Under the pieces are notes generated by a model. It searched no databases, had not been told where the DNA came from, and was given only the letters and a program-made list of their open reading frames with translations. A stretch of 9,308 nucleotides of DNA from CAYZXK01 sp964482395 (GTDB lineage Bacteria > Planctomycetota > Phycisphaerae > UBA1845 > Fen-1342): the NCBI GenBank assembly GCA_964482395.1, contig CAYZXK010000005.1:1-9308 (forward strand), read 5' to 3'. Below are positions 6,575 to 9,308 of this stretch, piece by piece. The position numbers and the translations under genes were made by a program. The stretch's first letter is position 1, and every line of letters begins with the position of its first letter.

Positions 6575-7152
6575 GCTTGTCTGGCACCCTCGATGATGTT
6601 GAGTACCTGCCGAACCGAATCCTCTAGTATATCGTTGGTGATGATATAAGGGTAGCAGCCGCCGGTCCGAGCGAAGGCGATTTCCCCGTCCGCCTCCGCC
6701 AGCCGCTTCCGCTGCAACGCCTCGGATTCGGTCTGCCGGCCTTCCAGCCGAGCTTTGAGGGTCTCCATGGTGGGCGGAAGGACGAAAATCCGGATCGACT
6801 CCGGCATCTGGCGGGCAACCTGGGCCCCGCCCTGGACATCTATCTCCATTATCATGGTCTGCCCGGCTTCCAGGGCCTGCTCGACCGGCCCCCGCGGCGT
6901 CCCATACCAGTTCCCCAGGTACTGGGCGTATTCCAGCAGTTCGCCCCGCTCAACCATCCGCTGGAACTCCTCCCGACTTATGAACCGATAGGCCTGGCCG
7001 TCCACCTCGTCGCCACGCGGCGGACGAGTGGTGACTGAAACCGACCAGCGGCTATTAGGAATCCGCTTTAGCAGCTCGTTGCAAATCGAGGTCTTGCCGG
7101 CCCCCGACGGCCCGCTGATGACCACCAGAACTCCACGCTTCTTGCCGGCCAT
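6571..7152 (-). CDS. gmk: Guanylate kinase
   Basis: Cytosolic enzyme that phosphorylates GMP to GDP using ATP, essential for GTP and dGTP supply. The 193 residues match the family length. Visible motifs: P-loop GPSGAGKTS (14-22), the GMP-binding segment SVSVTTRPPR (37-46) followed by GDEVDGQAYRF, the ELLEYAQYLGNWYGTP segment (71-86), the EIDVQGG motif (103-109), and a lid region with R/K residues (about 133-149). The C-terminal VND-type motif appears as IITND. The start ATG at 7152 lacks a clear Shine-Dalgarno sequence. A TTGACA box lies upstream on the minus strand (7261-7266), but I see no convincing -10 at normal spacing. It is the first gene of gmk-rpoZ-coaC, and the stop codon overlaps the rpoZ ATG. 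Confidence 0.96.
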   Translation of the reverse strand: MAGKKRGVLVVISGPSGAGKTSICNELLKRIPNSRWSVSVTTRPPRGDEVDGQAYRFISREEFQRMVERGELLEYAQYLGNWYGTPRGPVEQALEAGQTMIMEIDVQGGAQVARQMPESIRIFVLPPTMETLKARLEGRQTESEALQRKRLAEADGEIAFARTGGCYPYIITNDILEDSVRQVLNIIEGARQA

Positions 7153-7331
7153 GACGACGGATTATCTTCGCCACCCAAGCGCCCGGCCAGTACCCTGCCC
7201 GCTCAGAACAATCCCGATCTGGGCCAATGTTCGGAGCCCGCAGCGCAGGGGACAGGCCAATGTCAAGCGGCCAGCCTCCTGACCGGGCGGGTGGCGTCCT
7301 TTCTGGGGTGCATGCCGCGGCCCAACCGCCG

Positions 7332-7383
7332 GTTGCCGGCCGACCAGTCGTCGGCCAGAGCAGTTCTTGCCGGCCGGCGCAAC
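7332..7383. other. GC-rich nested dyad upstream of gmk, possible structured RNA or protein-binding DNA
   Basis: GTTGC (7332-7336) plus CGGCCG (7337-7342) can pair with CGGCCG (7371-7376) and GCAAC (7379-7383), leaving a 2-nt bulge. A competing inner hairpin, GGCCGAC (7338-7344) with GTCGGCC (7350-7356), is perfect over 7 bp with a 5-nt loop. TTGCCGGCCG also occurs twice directly, at 7333-7342 and 7367-7376. The region could be part of a long gmk leader read on the minus strand, or a DNA site. It matches no riboswitch class that I recognise. Confidence 0.4.
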
Positions 7384-7450
7384 CCCTGCGATGCGGGAAA
7401 CCGGCCTGTCCGACCGGCAGAGCGATCGAGGAGGGCTGGCCGACCAGTCG
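7338..7450. repeat. Two copies of the 13-mer GGCCGACCAGTCG exactly 100 bp apart
   Basis: The 13-mer is at 7338-7350 and 7438-7450. The second copy extends to a 17-nt match, GCTGGCCGACCAGTCGC (7435-7451), with dnaE coding DNA at 218-234. The core CGACCAGTCG is itself a dyad (CGAC-CA-GTCG). Three copies in 9 kb may mean a genome-wide short motif, though GC bias raises the chance rate. Confidence 0.5.
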
Positions 7451-7500
7451 CTAACTATCGCCGCCCCCAAGCCTTATCCAGCGACCGATCGAACGGCCCG

Positions 7501-7517
7501 ACCTGCATTTCGCAGGT
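7501..7517. promoter_or_regulatory. Inverted repeat abutting the sigma-54-type promoter, possible operator
   Basis: ACCTGC (7501-7506) and GCAGGT (7512-7517) form a perfect 6-bp dyad around ATTTC. The last base of the dyad is the first base of the -24 element. A regulator bound here could affect sigma-54 polymerase access, but no regulator is identified and a dyad this short can arise by chance. Confidence 0.3.
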
Positions 7518-7532
7518 GGCACACCGGCTGCC
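7517..7532 (+). promoter_or_regulatory. Sigma-54 (RpoN) promoter candidate for the flagellar genes
   Basis: TGGCAC (7517-7522), 5 nt, then CTGCC (7528-7532), compared with the consensus TGGCAC-N5-TTGCW. The -24 GG and -12 GC doublets have the exact required spacing, and the -24 box is a 6/6 match. The predicted transcription start is about 7543, giving a leader of about 64 nt to the small ORF at 7607 and about 306 nt to flgF. RpoN control of rod and hook genes is well known in many flagellated bacteria. The enhancer-binding protein and its site are not visible in this window. Confidence 0.6.
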
Positions 7533-7564
7533 TAGTGCCCAGCGCGTGCTCTGTGCGCCAGCCA

Positions 7565-7589
7565 CGGATGGGGCCGCAGGGCACATCCG
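7565..7589 (+). other. Leader stem-loop just upstream of the small ORF ribosome site
   Basis: CGGATG (7565-7570) pairs perfectly with CATCCG (7584-7589) around a 13-nt loop. The stem ends 4 nt before GAAGGAG (7593-7599), the ribosome site of the ORF at 7607. It could stabilise the leader or modulate initiation; there is no direct evidence. Confidence 0.3.
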
Positions 7590-7606
7590 GGTGAAGGAGT
7601 CGCGGG

Positions 7607-7831
7607 ATGACACGACAGCTTCCAGACGCGTTTGACGCGAGCGGGTCGTCGTTCCGCAGACCGTCCGACCGTTCCGTGCCCCAGGAGCACTTCACGACGC
7701 CGGACCAAGACCCTTCGCCCGGAGATTGGAGCCGCTTGGGACGACGGGTGCTGGCCGAGGCGTGGAGGCGATTCACGGAAGAACCGGTCCCACGCCGATC
7801 GCCGTCGGCCACGCCCGTCATCCCGTCTTGA
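7607..7831 (+). CDS. Small hypothetical protein (74 aa) preceding flgF
   Basis: I do not recognise this protein. It is called because a strong ribosome site, GAAGGAG (7593-7599), lies 7 nt before the ATG, the stop is only 17 bp before the flgF ATG, the strand is the same, a sigma-54-type promoter lies just upstream, and about three quarters of its codons end in G or C. The product is rich in Pro, Arg and Ser, with no signal peptide or membrane helix. The only segment with clear helix character is DWSRLGRRVLAEAWRRF at about residues 40-56; both ends look disordered. It could be a small flagellar regulator, chaperone or export accessory, but nothing visible assigns it. It could also be a spurious open frame in leader DNA. 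Confidence 0.5.
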   Translation: MTRQLPDAFDASGSSFRRPSDRSVPQEHFTTPDQDPSPGDWSRLGRRVLAEAWRRFTEEPVPRRSPSATPVIPS

Positions 7832-7848
7832 CCCCAGGATCAGCAGCC

Positions 7849-8601
7849 ATGATTTATGGCCTGTACCACTCCGCCGCCGGCATGCTGACCAACGAGTACC
7901 GTCAAGCGGTGCTGGCCAACAACCTGGCCAACGCGGACACCGTGGGATTCAAGCGGGACGTAGCCACCCTGGCCGAGCGACTGCCGGCAGCTCAGGCCGG
8001 GCGACGTCGGGGCAGCACTGCGGCCGGCCTGGCGGACCTGTCCGGCGGGCTGTGGCTGGGCCAGACGTACACCGACTACGACCAGGCTGGAAAGATACGC
8101 ACCGACAACCCCTACGACATCGCTCTGGATGGCCCCGGCTTCCTCTGCGTCGACTCGGCCGGCCGGCGGCTCTACACCCGCGATGGTCGGATGACCCTCA
8201 GCCCCGACGGCCTGCTGGTGGCCGCCAGCGACGGCTCGCCGATCCTCGGCCAAGGCGGAGTGCCCATCCGCCTGAACCCGCGCGGCGGGCCACCCAGCAT
8301 CGACACCCAGGGCCGCGTGATCCAGGACGGGGCCCTGGTCGGCCAACTTGAGCTGGTCGACTTCGACGACTACTCCGTGCTCCGCAAAGTCGGGGCGGCC
8401 CGATTAACGGGGCCGGAAGCCGGAGCGGTGCCCGCTCCCGTCCTGGTGCAGGCCGGTTATCTGGAAGGCTCGGGCGTTGAGCCGCTCTCCGAGCTGGTAA
8501 GCATGATCGAGGCCTCGCGGGCCTATCAGATGAACGCCCGAATGATTTCGCTCCAGGATGATTCAGTAGGCAAGCTGATCAACGTGGTGATGCGAGCTTA
8601 G
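7849..8601 (+). CDS. flgF: Flagellar basal-body rod protein FlgF
   Basis: Proximal rod subunit of the flagellar basal body, exported by the flagellar type III system into the periplasm. The 250 residues match the family length. The N-terminal rod signature is GLYHSAAGMLTNEYRQAVLA followed by NNLANADTVGFKRD. The central part has the FlgF-type pattern DIALDGPGF and YTRDGRMTLSPDGLLV, then SPILGQGGVPI. The C-terminal helix resembles other axial proteins (GYLEGSGVEPLSELVSMIEA, then SRAYQMNAR). The ATG at 7849 was chosen because AGGA lies about 9 nt upstream and the rod motif follows at once; a longer frame from a TTG at 7726 overlaps the small ORF. It lacks a cleavable signal peptide, as expected for a type III exported axial protein. 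flgG follows after 48 bp, the usual gene pair. Confidence 0.94.
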   Translation: MIYGLYHSAAGMLTNEYRQAVLANNLANADTVGFKRDVATLAERLPAAQAGRRRGSTAAGLADLSGGLWLGQTYTDYDQAGKIRTDNPYDIALDGPGFLCVDSAGRRLYTRDGRMTLSPDGLLVAASDGSPILGQGGVPIRLNPRGGPPSIDTQGRVIQDGALVGQLELVDFDDYSVLRKVGAARLTGPEAGAVPAPVLVQAGYLEGSGVEPLSELVSMIEASRAYQMNARMISLQDDSVGKLINVVMRA

Positions 8602-8608
8602 ACCGCTC

Positions 8609-8626
8609 CCCGGCCGGCTGGCCGGG
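8609..8626 (+). other. Stem-loop in the flgF-flgG spacer
   Basis: CCCGGCC (8609-8615) pairs perfectly with GGCCGGG (8620-8626) around GGCT, in the 48-bp gap between the two rod genes. No T-tract follows. Inside an operon it may set relative expression through RNA processing or partial attenuation, or it may be incidental. Confidence 0.35.
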
Positions 8627-8649
8627 TCAAACTTGGAGAACGCTCAAAG

Positions 8650-9308
8650 ATGGCCATCACCGCCCTACACACCGCCGCGACCGGGATGCAGGCCCTGTCC
8701 ACCAAGATCGACGTGATCGCCAACAACATCGCCAACGCCGATACACCGGGCTTCAAGGCCGCCCGGGCCAACTTCCAGGACCTGCTCTACCAGTTGCGAG
8801 CCCAGCCCGGCGTGCAGACCAGCGAGGAAAGCAGCTCCGTGCTCGGCACCCAGGTCGGCCTGGGCGTGGCCCTCAGCAACACCCAAACCATCTTCAAACA
8901 GGGCTCGGCTACCCCCACCGGCGAGCCGCTGGACATCATGATCCAGGGCGACGGATTCTTCCAGATCGAGCTGCCCGGCGGGGCCACCGGTTACACCCGA
9001 GCCGGCAACTTCGTCCGCAACGCCAACGGCGAACTGGTGCTCGGGCACAGCTACGGCTTCCGCCTCAAAGATTCGCCCACCATTCCCGAGGATGTGTCCC
9101 GCGAGAATGTCGGAATCTCCAGCGACGGCCGGATCACCGCCACCATGCCCGACGGAACCATCCAGGAACTCGGCCAGATCCAGCTCGCCCGCTTCGTCAA
9201 CCCCTCCGGGCTGCTCCAACGCGGCGCTAATCTCTTCACCGCCACCCAGGCCTCCGGAGAACCGATCGAGGGAACCCCCGGCGAGGAGGGCCTGGGAACT
9301 CTCCTGTC
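8650..9308 (+). CDS. flgG: Flagellar basal-body rod protein FlgG (distal rod), 3' end outside the window
   Basis: Distal rod subunit that joins the proximal rod to the hook. The 219 complete codons read from an ATG with GGAG 11 nt upstream and have no stop before the window ends. Motifs: N-terminal AITALHTAATGMQALSTKID then IANNIANADTPGFKAARANF, the FlgG-specific FQDLLYQ segment that sets distal-rod identity, GTQVGLGV, IQGDGFFQIELP, YTRAGNFVRNANGELV, and near the end GANLFTATQASGEPIEGTPG followed by EEGLGTLL. Typical FlgG is about 260 residues, so only about 40 C-terminal residues (the terminal helix) are missing. It probably shares a transcript with flgF. Confidence 0.95.
   Translation, partial: MAITALHTAATGMQALSTKIDVIANNIANADTPGFKAARANFQDLLYQLRAQPGVQTSEESSSVLGTQVGLGVALSNTQTIFKQGSATPTGEPLDIMIQGDGFFQIELPGGATGYTRAGNFVRNANGELVLGHSYGFRLKDSPTIPEDVSRENVGISSDGRITATMPDGTIQELGQIQLARFVNPSGLLQRGANLFTATQASGEPIEGTPGEEGLGTLL

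Larger units (their letters stand above)
7153..7606. other. Divergent intergenic region between the gmk cluster and the flagellar genes
   Basis: This 454-bp gap holds no gene I would call. It contains a 9-nt direct repeat GGCCAATGT at 7222-7230 and 7255-7263, the second copy overlapping a TTGACA box on the minus strand. It also has several GC-rich dyads at 7332-7383, two copies of a 13-mer exactly 100 bp apart, a short dyad at 7501-7517, a sigma-54-type promoter candidate at 7517-7532 and a leader hairpin at 7565-7589. The open frames crossing it (for example 7162-7470 minus) show no recognisable protein. Confidence 0.6.

Noticed and set aside
7338..7450. CRISPR array or tandem repeat
   Set aside because: There are only two 13-nt copies 100 bp apart, with no regular repeat-spacer pattern.
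7332..7460. Known riboswitch (cyclic di-GMP or purine type) upstream of gmk
   Set aside because: I could not find the conserved core sequences of these classes; only generic GC-rich pairing is present.
7162..7470. 102-codon minus-strand open frame upstream of gmk
   Set aside because: Arg/Pro/Gly-rich product with no motif. It covers the repeated dyads and has no ribosome site support.

Overview
The window is GC-rich (low-to-mid 60s % by eye) and comes from a motile, flagellated bacterium, probably diderm because it carries both rod genes flgF and flgG. The lineage cannot be fixed from sequence alone. A Planctomycetota or deltaproteobacterial-type genome would fit the Cache_3-Cache_2 chemoreceptor, the stand-alone CoaC next to gmk-rpoZ, and a sigma-54-like promoter ahead of rod genes; this is an inference of low confidence. 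The window is mostly ordinary chromosomal housekeeping and motility DNA. I found no mobile element, CRISPR array, tRNA or rRNA.

Layout. (1) 1-196 is a perfect 95-bp inverted repeat with a 6-nt spacer inside dnaE, almost certainly a contig-end artefact. (2) 102-3058, minus strand, is dnaE, the replicative DNA polymerase III alpha subunit, with its C-terminus lost at the artefact. (3) 3059-3593 is a divergent intergenic region. (4) 3594-5717, plus strand, is a complete transmembrane chemoreceptor. (5) 5749-7152, minus strand, is the cluster gmk-rpoZ-coaC, with an ATGA overlap between gmk and rpoZ. (6) 7153-7606 is a divergent gap with GC-rich dyads, a repeated 13-mer and a good sigma-54-type promoter candidate. 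(7) 7607-9308, plus strand, is a probable flagellar operon: an unrecognised 74-aa ORF, flgF, and flgG running off the end.

How the genes work together. DnaE copies the chromosome. Gmk makes GDP from GMP, RpoZ is the small omega subunit of RNA polymerase, and CoaC carries out a coenzyme A step; this housekeeping trio is a widely conserved neighbourhood. The chemoreceptor and the FlgF/FlgG rod proteins belong to motility. The flagellar genes are preceded by a TGGCAC-N5-cTGC element with exact -24/-12 spacing, suggesting RpoN control. The chemoreceptor has a weaker FliA-like candidate. The most useful items to follow up are the small ORF and structured leader before flgF, the repeated GC-rich motif upstream of gmk, the possible indel at the coaC start, and the complete set of PHP metal ligands in DnaE.
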